DNA from: Pandoraea fibrosis
GTDB taxonomy: Bacteria; Pseudomonadota; Gammaproteobacteria; Burkholderiales; Burkholderiaceae
Assembly: GCF_000807775.2 (NCBI RefSeq)
Contig: NZ_CP047385.1
Coordinates: forward strand, 3,224,001 to 3,288,000
Direction: 5' to 3'
Length of the DNA stretch: 64,000 nucleotides
Below the pieces are notes generated by a model. It searched no databases. It saw only the letters and a program-made list of their open reading frames with translations, and was not told where the DNA came from. Positions 53,166-61,700 of this stretch are shown here, in pieces. Numbering within the stretch: the stretch's first letter is position 1; every line of letters begins with the position of its first letter. A program made the translations under genes and the position numbers.

Positions 53166-54143
53166 ATGCTAGTGAATTGTGTGGCCTATGAGGATGGCCG
53201 CAAGATTGCCGACCTGCACCCCGACGAAATCTCGGATTATCTCGAGCGTCCCCATTGCTTCGTCTGGGTGGCGCTCAAGGACCCGGGGCCGGGGGAACTC
53301 GCGCTCATGCAGCATGAATTCGGCCTGCACGACCTCGCGGTCGAAGACGCGCAGCACGGTCACCAGCGTCCGAAAATCGAGCAGTACGGCGATTCGCTTT
53401 TCGCCGTGCTGCACGTACTGAACAAGGACGCCGAGGGCGATTTCTCCATCGGAGAAGTGGCGATTTTCGCCGGACACAATTACGTGTTGTCGGTGCGCTC
53501 GAACGCCACGCAGGGGCTTGGCGCGGTGAGGGCTCGCGCGGAGAGGGAGCCACTGCTGTTGCGTCAGGGCTCGATCTTCGTGCTCTACGCGCTCATGGAT
53601 GCCATCGTCGACAGCTACTTCCCTGTGCTCGATGACCTCGAAGCGCAACTCGAAGCGATCGAGGCGCAGATCTTTACGCCGAACGAACCCGCGAAGGGGC
53701 GGGCGATCATCGAAGACCTGTATCAGCTCAAGCGCCGGCTCATCACGCTTCAGCATGCTTGCGTACCGCTGATGGAGGCCGTCAGCAAGTTGTTCGGGGC
53801 GATGGCGCCCAAGTTGTGCGGCGGCATGCAGGAGTACTTTCGCGACGTGTTCGACCATCTGCAGCGCATTACGAAGAACATCGATCTGCTGCGCGAAATG
53901 GTCACGACCGCACTGTCGGTCAATCTGGGGATGATCTCGCTGTCGGAGAACGAAACGACCAAGCGGCTGGGGTCGTTTGCCGCATTGTTCGCTGTGCCCA
54001 CGATGATTGCCGGGATCTACGGCATGAACTTCGCCGACATCCCCGAACTGAAATTCCAGTACGGCTATCCGGCGTGTATCGCCGTCATGATCATCATCGA
54101 TCTGCTGCTGTTCCTGAAATTCCGTAAGGCCGGCTGGCTATGA
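53166..54143 (+). CDS. corA: CorA family magnesium/divalent cation transporter
   Basis: A 325-residue CorA. The N-terminal cytoplasmic domain (WVALKDPG, HDLAVEDAQHGHQRPKIEQYGD) leads to a long helix and two C-terminal spans; the first ends in the selectivity motif GMN (IYGMNFADIPE), and the tail is FLKFRKAGWL. AGGAAG precedes the ATG at 53166. The loop DIPELKFQYGYP between the spans is typical of the CorA subgroup. It forms a pentameric channel in the inner membrane. No magnesium riboswitch is visible upstream. Confidence 0.95.
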   Translation: MLVNCVAYEDGRKIADLHPDEISDYLERPHCFVWVALKDPGPGELALMQHEFGLHDLAVEDAQHGHQRPKIEQYGDSLFAVLHVLNKDAEGDFSIGEVAIFAGHNYVLSVRSNATQGLGAVRARAEREPLLLRQGSIFVLYALMDAIVDSYFPVLDDLEAQLEAIEAQIFTPNEPAKGRAIIEDLYQLKRRLITLQHACVPLMEAVSKLFGAMAPKLCGGMQEYFRDVFDHLQRITKNIDLLREMVTTALSVNLGMISLSENETTKRLGSFAALFAVPTMIAGIYGMNFADIPELKFQYGYPACIAVMIIIDLLLFLKFRKAGWL

Positions 54144-54394
54144 TGCCGTGGGCGGCGCGAGGTCTGCGCGAAGACGTTTCGTCGCCCTGAATGACCGGCG
54201 GTCTCTATGTCAGGTGCATGTCTGGATGGGGGTGGCGAGATCCCTGTTGCCCGGTGGCAACGAGGAGCGTCGACCCGCTATTTTCCACAGTGACCGGCGT
54301 CGAATAATTGCTCTAGAATGCCTCAACACCGCGCCAGACGGTTGCCAAGGAATCAAGAATTACAACAAATGCCAGGCAAATTAGGGGTCAGATA

Positions 54395-55693
54395 TTGAAC
54401 GCACCACTCTCGGGGATCCGCGTCATCGAGTTCTGTCGTGGCGCGGCGGGTGCCTACTGCGGCTTGCTGTTGGCCGACATGGGGGCAGACGTCATTCTGG
54501 TCGACGATCCGGTCGACGACATCACCAGCGATAGCATGAACACGTCCGCAGAGCCGGCTCAGTCGGGCTTGCGGCGCAATAAGCGCTCGGTCGCGCTCGA
54601 TTTGCTCACGCTTGAAGGCCGTAGCCTCGCTCACACACTGGTGCGCGGGGCCGACGTCGTCATCGAATGTCTGCCGCCGGGTACGCTCGCGCGCGCCGGG
54701 TTGGGATACGACGCGCTGGCAGCCGTGCAGCCGCATCTGGTCTACGTATCGATTTCCGCGTTCGGTCAGGACGGCCCGCGCTCTGGCGCTGCGGCGCAGC
54801 CGGGGGTGCCGGCGCTGGAAGCCCTGCGCGGGATGCTGGGTACTGCACCGAGTGGCCTTGAGCCGCCGCGCGACCTGCCGGTGGCAGATCTGGCCGCAGG
54901 ACTCTACGCAGCGTTTTCCGCGTCGGCCGCGCTGGTCGCCGCCAAATTGCAGGGGCGCGGCGTGCATATCGATGTGCCGATGTTGGGCGCCACGCTTGCC
55001 ATTGCTGCTCTGCGCGCGGGCGACGAGGGCGCGGAGGCTGCACATCGTGCCGGTCTGGTTCCTGCGGCGGGTTTTACGGCGGATACGATGCCGGGCTCGA
55101 CTGGCGGACTTTCCCGGCTGGGGCTGGCGGAAGGGGCGGTGCATGGCAAGGGCTCACCGCTCGCCACGGACGACGCGTCACGCTTCGGCGGGCCGGTTGC
55201 ACCGTGGCCGACCTTCCGGGCCAGAGATGGCTATTTCGGGATGGATCTGGACGGCCAGGCTCACTGGCAGGCCATCTGCGCGCTGGTGCACCGTGTCGAT
55301 CTGCTCGAAGATCCGCGATTCACCAACGCACGCGAGCGTGCGCGTCATCAGGCTGCACTGCGAGATGTGCTGGAGGCGGTGTTTGTGCTGGAGGATCGCA
55401 GTGTCTGGCTTGCCCGGCTGATGGTTGTCGGTGTGCCATGTACGGCGATCAGCACCTATTCCCGCGTTCTTGCCGATCCGCAGGTGGCTCATATGGGGTG
55501 GGTGCGCCCGATGGTGCTCCCCAGCGGCCAGACGACACACACGATCGTCTCGCCGGTGCGGCTGAATGGGCAAAGTCCGGTCACGCATATCGATCCGCCA
55601 GCGCCGGGCGCCCATACGGGCGATATTCTCGCCGAGCTTGACGCGGGCACGGCGCCCGTTGCGACGCGCGCAGAACCGCCGGAAAGTCGGTAA
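54395..55693 (+). CDS. Class III CoA-transferase (CaiB/BaiF family)
   Basis: A 432-residue family III CoA-transferase. The start is a TTG at 54395 preceded by TAGGGG, giving (M)NAPLSGIRVIEFCRGAAGAYCGLLLADMGADVI, the canonical N-terminus. The conserved catalytic aspartate region is LPVADLAAGLYAAFSASAALVA, and the RNKRSVALDL and SISAFGQDGP segments are normal. The middle loop (AAGFTADTMPGSTGG) is variable. The family moves CoA between carboxylic acids; the substrate is unknown. The 251-base upstream gap ends AT-rich and contains a TAGAAT (near 54313) that could be a -10 element. Confidence 0.92.
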   Translation: MNAPLSGIRVIEFCRGAAGAYCGLLLADMGADVILVDDPVDDITSDSMNTSAEPAQSGLRRNKRSVALDLLTLEGRSLAHTLVRGADVVIECLPPGTLARAGLGYDALAAVQPHLVYVSISAFGQDGPRSGAAAQPGVPALEALRGMLGTAPSGLEPPRDLPVADLAAGLYAAFSASAALVAAKLQGRGVHIDVPMLGATLAIAALRAGDEGAEAAHRAGLVPAAGFTADTMPGSTGGLSRLGLAEGAVHGKGSPLATDDASRFGGPVAPWPTFRARDGYFGMDLDGQAHWQAICALVHRVDLLEDPRFTNARERARHQAALRDVLEAVFVLEDRSVWLARLMVVGVPCTAISTYSRVLADPQVAHMGWVRPMVLPSGQTTHTIVSPVRLNGQSPVTHIDPPAPGAHTGDILAELDAGTAPVATRAEPPESR

Positions 55694-55867
55694 CGTCCGT
55701 CGTCTGCGGACAACTTCCTTGACGGCAGGGCCGCGATGGCGCCGCCGGTGTCTGCTTGCCAACGTAGCCCTGCACGTTGCTGTCAAGCTCCCGTCGTCTT
55801 TCCGAAAGCCTCTGTTTCCGCTCGACGGCCCCGCCGGGTGGGGCTTTCCTGCTATCCGCAATTTCTA

Positions 55868-55892
55868 TATAATCCGTTGTCATAAGCTTATG
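55868..55892. promoter_or_regulatory. TATAAT element followed by a 12-bp palindrome upstream of the TSUP permease gene
   Basis: TATAAT at 55868-55873 is followed 7 bases later by the perfect palindrome CATAAGCTTATG (55881-55892), where transcription would begin. That layout suits a repressor operator. A weak hairpin (GCCCC at 55828-55832 with GGGGC at 55840-55844, then TTT) just upstream may end the CoA-transferase transcript. Confidence 0.5.
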
Positions 55893-55941
55893 ACTAATAG
55901 TGATTTGGGTGACAAATCACTTTCTGCCGGATTTCCGCCCC

Positions 55942-56793
55942 ATGCTTGCCGAACTCTCAAGTGCTTCGCCGATGGCCGCCTTGTTGGGCGCTGCGGTCGG
56001 TCTCGTATTGGGACTGACCGGGGCGGGGGGCGGCATCTTTGCCGTGCCGGCGCTCGTTTTCGGTCTTGGATGGGGCGTGCCGCAGGCGGGGCCGGTCGCG
56101 TTGCTTGCCGTGGGGGCAAGCGCTGCTGTCGGTAGCGCGCAGGGGCTGCGCGCCGGGCTGGTGCGCTATCGCGCTGCGATGCTGATGGCCGGGATCGGTG
56201 TTTGCGTCGCACCGCTCGGGACATGGATGGCGCACCGGTTGCCAGAGCGCTGGCTCGTCGGCCTTTTCGCCATCGCCATGTTGATTGTGGCCGCACGCAT
56301 GTATCGCGCGTCGCGCGCGAGCGCTGCTGCCTCAGGGAAGAGGCCAAGCAATGGCGAATCAGCCAACTGCGCGCCATTGCCGCCTTGTCGGCTGAACCCG
56401 GCCACGGGGAGATTGCACTGGACGCGGCGCGTTGCTGGCACGCTTGCCAGTATCGGTGCGGTGTCGGGCTTCGCTTCGGGATTACTGGGCGTGGGCGGCG
56501 GATTCGTGATTGTCCCTGCGTTGCGACGTTTTACCGATATCACGGTGCACGGCGTCGTAGCGACATCGCTTTTCGTCATCGCGCTGATTTCCGCGGGGAC
56601 CGTCGCCAACGCCTGGTGGCACGGCATGCATCCCGGCGCTCAGGGGTGGACGTTCGTGGCAGGTGCCATCGTGGGCATGCTGCTCGGACGCGCGCTCGCC
56701 CCCCGTCTCGCGGCATCGAAGTTGCAACAGCTTTTCTCGATGCTGATGGCTGCCGTTGCGTTCGGCATGTTCGTCAAAGCCTTCGGCGTCTGA
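55942..56793 (+). CDS. TSUP family sulfite exporter/permease
   Basis: A 283-residue membrane protein of the TauE/SafE (TSUP) family with two homologous halves. Each half has the glycine-rich signature: GLVLGLTGAGGGIFAVPAL in the first and GFASGLLGVGGGFVIVPAL in the second. About eight spans are visible, with a polar cytoplasmic loop (about 133-170, ASGKRPSNGESANCAPLPP) between the halves. The start at 55942 is chosen for its family-like N-terminus; a GTG at 55900 would extend it by 14 residues. Possible substrates include sulfite, thiosulfate and organosulfonates. Confidence 0.9.
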   Translation: MLAELSSASPMAALLGAAVGLVLGLTGAGGGIFAVPALVFGLGWGVPQAGPVALLAVGASAAVGSAQGLRAGLVRYRAAMLMAGIGVCVAPLGTWMAHRLPERWLVGLFAIAMLIVAARMYRASRASAAASGKRPSNGESANCAPLPPCRLNPATGRLHWTRRVAGTLASIGAVSGFASGLLGVGGGFVIVPALRRFTDITVHGVVATSLFVIALISAGTVANAWWHGMHPGAQGWTFVAGAIVGMLLGRALAPRLAASKLQQLFSMLMAAVAFGMFVKAFGV

Positions 56794-57188
56794 CGTCTAG
56801 CGACAGCTCCGTAACGCCGCTCAGGCGCATTCGTCACTCTCGCGATTAGCCACATCATCCGAGTGACGTCCTGTCTCACGTGAGTTTACGCATGCTGCCC
56901 GTGTATTGACGGTGGTTGACACGTGCACATCGCGTCGAATGAATCTTTTGGTCATCCGTCTGTCCATTTGAACGTGGCCTATGCATGAGCGGTACGTGAT
57001 TCGGGTTGTTCCCGCATGAAACTACCGCATCTTGCGGGCGGCACATGGGTTTCGCCTAGTAATCCGCCTAATTTGGTCTAGGATATTTCCTATAAGTAGA
57101 TCCAAAACGGCTGGATTTTGTAGATTTATCCTATATTTCTGCTGGTCGCAAAACGACGCGTAACGTCGATGTGTCACGCGGCGAGGCG
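56794..57188. promoter_or_regulatory. Intergenic region with TAGGA/TCCTA dyad (57079-57092) and repeated CCTA/TAGG elements
   Basis: No credible gene lies in this 395-base gap. From about 57050 it becomes AT-rich and holds CCTA or TAGG elements at 57055, 57067, 57079 (TAGG), 57089 and 57130. The centre TAGGATATTTCCTA (57079-57092) is a perfect TAGGA-N4-TCCTA dyad, 10 of 14 identical to the RcsAB-box consensus; ATCCTA at 57128-57133 faces it in the opposite direction. This sits 97-134 bases before the putative lipoprotein gene that heads the RcsB/RcsC-like cluster. Confidence 0.55.
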
Positions 57189-57779
57189 ATGGGCTTTGCA
57201 CTGATGACCACGACACACGCTGACTCTCTTCTGTCTTCTTCATCCCGATGCCTGAGCGCCGGGCGAGCTACGGGCCGACGTGTCATCGTCACCCTGGCCA
57301 ACCTGAGCGGCGCGCTCGCGATCGCCTGGCTTGCGGGGTGCAGCGAATACAAGGCGTCGACGGCGGCGGTGTCCGGTGCGACGCACGAGTCGGAAAGTAC
57401 CGGCGCGTCGCTCTCCGAAGCGACACCACCGGTGGCGCCGCCGCGTGAGATCGAAGCCCGTATGCGGCCGGTGGCTGCGGCGGTCGCGATGAGCGGCACG
57501 CCACAGGTCGGCAGTGTGGTGAGAGGGACGTATCGATGGATGGCCGACTGGCCTGAAACCGATACGGTGCATCTCTGGGAAGCGGCGGCAGGACCGACAC
57601 GTATCCGAGTGGTCGGACGTGCACGGGAAATGATGCCGTCGGCGGGGTTGCGCGGCGTGCGTATTCGTTACTGCGTCAAGCCAGTCATCGGCGAAGGGAC
57701 TTCGCGACTCACGGGGCACAAGACGTGCTCCGCGTGGACGACGGTAGACAGCACAAGAGCGGCAGATGTCGCCGGATAA
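57189..57779 (+). CDS. Putative lipoprotein upstream of the Rcs-like two-component genes
   Basis: A protein of up to 196 residues with a hydrophobic stretch ending in a lipobox (LSGALAIAWLAGCSEYK; Cys51 from the ATG at 57189). The n-region before it is unusually long and basic; starts at 57171 (GTG), 57189 and 57204 are all possible. After a Ser/Thr/Ala/Pro-rich linker (about 55-100), residues 105-185 resemble a single Ig-like repeat of bacterial surface proteins (GTYRWMADW ... VRIRYCVKPVIGEGTS ... HKTCSAW) with two cysteines that may pair. I do not recognise a named family. It could be the outer-membrane input to the downstream sensor, by analogy with RcsF, though no sequence likeness to RcsF is seen. 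Confidence 0.65.
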   Translation: MGFALMTTTHADSLLSSSSRCLSAGRATGRRVIVTLANLSGALAIAWLAGCSEYKASTAAVSGATHESESTGASLSEATPPVAPPREIEARMRPVAAAVAMSGTPQVGSVVRGTYRWMADWPETDTVHLWEAAAGPTRIRVVGRAREMMPSAGLRGVRIRYCVKPVIGEGTSRLTGHKTCSAWTTVDSTRAADVAG

Positions 57780-58010
57780 CGATGGGACTGCTGGGTACCG
57801 GTGGGTCGCCCGGAGCGCGTGGTGGAGACGGCGATACGTCGGACCGTCAGGTCCAGCCAAGGTCGCACAGTAACAAACGAGGTCACCCTTTTCGTGACCA
57901 ATGCGTGTGTCGACTCGACGCACCTTCCTCTTTTGGGAAGCCATGACGCGTAGACACGGCGAAGGATCGCGCGCGCCCACGGCTGACTTCTTTTAAAAGG
58001 ATTCTGCAAA
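57780..58010. other. Intergenic region with inverted repeats upstream of the RcsB-like gene
   Basis: The 231-base gap holds GGTCAC/GTGACC arms at 57881-57886 and 57894-57899, a small GGACC/GGTCC hairpin at 57841-57854, and the palindrome CTTTTAAAAG at 57990-57999. The last overlaps the presumed ribosome site AAAAGG of the RcsB-like gene. No coding frame is evident. Confidence 0.5.
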
Positions 58011-58685
58011 ATGATGGTAAAGATTCTTATCGCGGACGATCACCCGATCATCGCCTCCACGCTGCGTGAAATGCTCTCGCCGGACCCGGGCTTTCATGTG
58101 CTGCCCCCCGTCACCAACTCGACGGAACTGTTCAAGGCATTGGAGACCAATTCGGTCGACGTGCTGATCACCGACTACTGCATGCCCGGCGGCACCTTTG
58201 GCGATGGCCTGGTCATGATCAACCGGGTGCGCCGCAAATACCCGGACGTGAAGATCATTGTGTTCACGTCGATCGAACAGCCCGCCATCATCCATGCGCT
58301 CGATAGTTGCGGTGTGCTCGGTGTGATGACCAAGTCCGACGACCTGCGCGAGATCACGGTGTGCGTGGAGCGTTGCCGACGCGGCATGAGCTATCGCGGC
58401 GGGCGCGCGGAGCAGATTCTCGAAGAGCAGATGCGTCGCAAGCCGACCGCGCGTCGCCCGTTGTCGCCCAAGGAAATGGAAGTGTTGCGTATGTATCTCG
58501 ACGGCCTGAATGTGTCGCAGATCGCCGATGCGCTCAAGCGTTCCGCCAAGACGATCAACAACCAGAAGCGTATGGCGATGAGCAAGCTGGGATGCCGTAC
58601 CGACATGGAACTGTTCAAGCTCCACGTATCGAGCCCGGTTCAGTTTTCGCGCGACGGCGAAGTTGAAGCGCCGAGCGCCGTCTGA
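58011..58685 (+). CDS. RcsB-like response regulator (REC + LuxR-type HTH)
   Basis: A 224-residue response regulator. The receiver has the acidic pair in LIADDHP, phospho-acceptor D55 (LITDYCMPGG) and K108. The stretch FGDGLVMINRVRRKYPDVKIIV and the output domain (about 150-205: LSPKEMEVLRMYLDGLNVSQIADALKRS, then KTINNQKRMAMSKLG) follow E. coli RcsB (SPKESEVLRLFAEG, KTISSQKKSAMMKLG) much more closely than generic NarL-type regulators. The start is one of two adjacent ATGs (58011 or 58014). The hybrid kinase begins 30 bases downstream, so they form a pair. The identity as an RcsB relative is my reading from remembered sequence. Confidence 0.87.
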   Translation: MMVKILIADDHPIIASTLREMLSPDPGFHVLPPVTNSTELFKALETNSVDVLITDYCMPGGTFGDGLVMINRVRRKYPDVKIIVFTSIEQPAIIHALDSCGVLGVMTKSDDLREITVCVERCRRGMSYRGGRAEQILEEQMRRKPTARRPLSPKEMEVLRMYLDGLNVSQIADALKRSAKTINNQKRMAMSKLGCRTDMELFKLHVSSPVQFSRDGEVEAPSAV

Positions 58686-58714
58686 GTTCGTCTCGATACC
58701 CGACGTTGGAGTCT

Positions 58715-61700
58715 ATGCCCGACAGAACGATGACGCGTGACATCGCGATTGCCGGCCGCCTGCTCCGTGGCGGGGGCCTGTTGGCATTGCTTTTTGGACT
58801 GTCTGTCTGGGCTGCGGCCGTCTCATACGGATTGTTCGGCATGGTGTGGCAAGGCGCCCAGAAGACGGCAGCCTTTTTCGCCACCGTCGGGCATGAGGTT
58901 CGCGATGTCGAAATTTTCAACGAGCAGGCCAGCAGCATGGCGCAAGCCACACTGGCAAGTTCGGTTCGCCCGGGCGGCGTCACGCAATCGCTCACTGAGA
59001 GAATTCTGAAGCCGCTGCTCGCGATGCCGGAGGGCACCGCGAAGCGCGTTGTCGGCGCCGGTTGGGACGATGAATTTCAGATCGTCAAGCTGGCGGATAT
59101 TGCCCCTGAACGTGCGGAGGTATTGGCGCGACTCACGCTTCGGCTGATGAATCTCGACGCCAATTTCTGGAGCGCACTCGGCGGGCAGGACGAAACCTTC
59201 ATCATCTCGGCGGACGGTGCTTTTGCCGCATACCGAACGAGCACCGATATGACGTCGGTGAGTGCAGACGGTCTCGCGCAAGACGCACGGTCGATGCTCT
59301 CGGAAATCAACAAGGTCGAACGTTACGCGGCACGTGTGCATGCCGGGCAAGATGGTCCCTTCTGGACCTACAACTACCAAAATGTCATCACCCACGAGAC
59401 GGTCGTTTCGAGCTTCGTGCCGATCCGTGATCTCGACGGGCATTTGATGCTCTATGTCGGCACCAGCATGGCGCCCGACCGAATCATTCCCCCGCGTCTG
59501 CGAACGCTGGAGCACACGGGCGAAGCGCTCCAGTTGGTGTCGCCAGACGGCTTCGTCGTGGCGAGCGCCGGCGCGTCACTCTCGCCGTTGGGGCCATTGC
59601 GCACGATCGTCACGTTGCCTATGTTCGGCGATGCGCAAATGGTCTTGCGGCATGACGGCGAACGCGTCGTCTTCGAGCGCCATCTCGCGTCGTCGCCGTG
59701 GTTCGTGCGCTACGCCGTTCGACCCGTGGACCTGTTGCAGCAAAGCGCCACGCTGCTGATTGGCGCAACGTTGCTGCTGTTTCTGTATGCGGCTGGAATT
59801 TACGCGGGGATGCGCTACATGCGCCAGCGAATTATCGAGCCGGCCCGCCGCCGCACGACAGCGCTTCTGGAGCGCGATGCGTTTACGCAAACCCTCATCG
59901 AGACAGCTCCCGTTGGCATGGCGATCATCGATCCGTTCGAACCCGCCATGGTGATGAGCAATCCGGCGTATGCCGGCACGGTCGATCTGCTGCGGCATCT
60001 GGGCGACGGTGAACTGGCGCGCATGTACCGGCAATTGCACAGTGGTGTGGTGGCGCGCCCGGTTCGGCGTTTGCTCAGTGCGCTTGACGACGCGGGCGAG
60101 CGCCACTATGCGGTGAGTTTCGTTGACACGGTGTTCCGCGAGCAGCCGGTGCTGATCGGCACGCTGTCCGACGTCACGGAGCAACGCCGCTTCGAACTTG
60201 AGCAACGCAAGGCGCGTCTTGCTGCCGAGAGTGCCAACCGCGCCAAAGACGTCTTCCTGACGACGGTGAGCCATGAAATGCGCACGCCGCTGTATGGCAC
60301 GCTGGCGTCGATCGAATTGCTGAGTGCGCAAAATCTCGGTGACGATCATCGCTATTACGTCGACGTGATGGAAAGCTCGACACGTAACTTGCTCGATCTC
60401 ATCAACGATCTGCTCGATTATTCGCGTATTCAGGTCGGTCGTTTCGAATTGAATTCCCGCGACTGTTCGCTGCTCAAGGAGCTCGAAGCGGTTGGATTGT
60501 CGTTCACGGGGCGTGCGCGATTGCAGGGCCTCACCCTCGATTGGATGATCGACCCTCAACTCTCACGGGCGGTCCACACCGACGCGCTGCGACTGGGACA
60601 AGTCGTCACGAACCTCGTCGGCAACGCCATCAAGTTCACCGAGAAAGGTCATGTTGCGTTCAGTGCGATGGTCTCGCGCGCGGACGCGCAGGGCTGCGAT
60701 GTGGTCTTTACGGTGAGCGACAGCGGTGTCGGGATCGCGTCGGCTGATTTGGCCGATTTGTTCCGGCCGTTCGGCAAGAGCACCAATGAGCCCGGCATGC
60801 AGCACGGCACCGGTCTGGGACTGGCGATTTCGCATCAGTTTGTCGGCATGCTGGGCGGGGCGTTGCAGGTCGAGAGTCAGGAAGGGGCGGGCACCACGAT
60901 GCGCTTCACGCTCCATCTGCCCTGGGCGCCGGACAGCACGGCGGTACTGGCACCGGCCACCGGAGAGACGTTCGCTTATGTCAGCGGGCTCGTTCGCCGG
61001 CATTGGTATCTCGATGCCCTGATTCGCCGTGCCGGCTACACGCCGGTGAGATACGACGACGCCGTTGCGTGGTCCTCCGGCAGTGGCCGCATGCAGGATG
61101 CGGGCTTGCTCATGTTCGCCGATGAGTGGCCGGTACGTGGCATGGCCGGCGCCGAGGTCTATTTGTTGCGTGCGACGCCCGTCGATCGTCTGAGCGGTAG
61201 CGCGCCCGTCTGGCCGCGCGATATCGCGTTGTTCCAGCAGGCAGAGCTTTGGGATGCGTTGGGCACGGTGACATCGCCGGGCGACGCCGAGAGCGAACTG
61301 ACGGCATCAGGGGGTGGGAGTGCGCGCACGCGCGTCAAACCACTGGCCGGTTGGTACGTGCTCGTTGCCGACGATCATCCGATCAGCGGCATGTTGCTAT
61401 CGCGCCAACTGGAGGGGTTGGGCGCGATGGTCGATTGCTATCACGATCCGCGTGAGGCGCTGGACGCCTTCGACGCCGAGTCGCACATGCTGGTGATCAC
61501 CGACGCGAACATGCCGCATTTGTCCGGACATGCACTGGCCACCGAGATCAAGGCGCGTGCGCCGCACGTCCCCGTGGTGGTGGCAACGGCCGACGTGACC
61601 TTGCGTCACGACCGCGAAGCCGACTCGCCGTTCGATGCCGTCGTCTACAAGCCGGTCGATGCGCGTTCTTTGTTGCGCGTCATTGAACTGGTGCGAGGTC

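Noticed and set aside
53166..54143. Magnesium riboswitch upstream of corA
   Set aside because: Only 75 bases separate the Pat-like stop from the corA start, too short for the known magnesium leader structures, and no suitable hairpins are visible.
57022..57243. Small minus-strand open frame (73 codons) across the promoter of the putative lipoprotein gene
   Set aside because: It covers the AT-rich regulatory array, has no ribosome site and no likeness to known small proteins.
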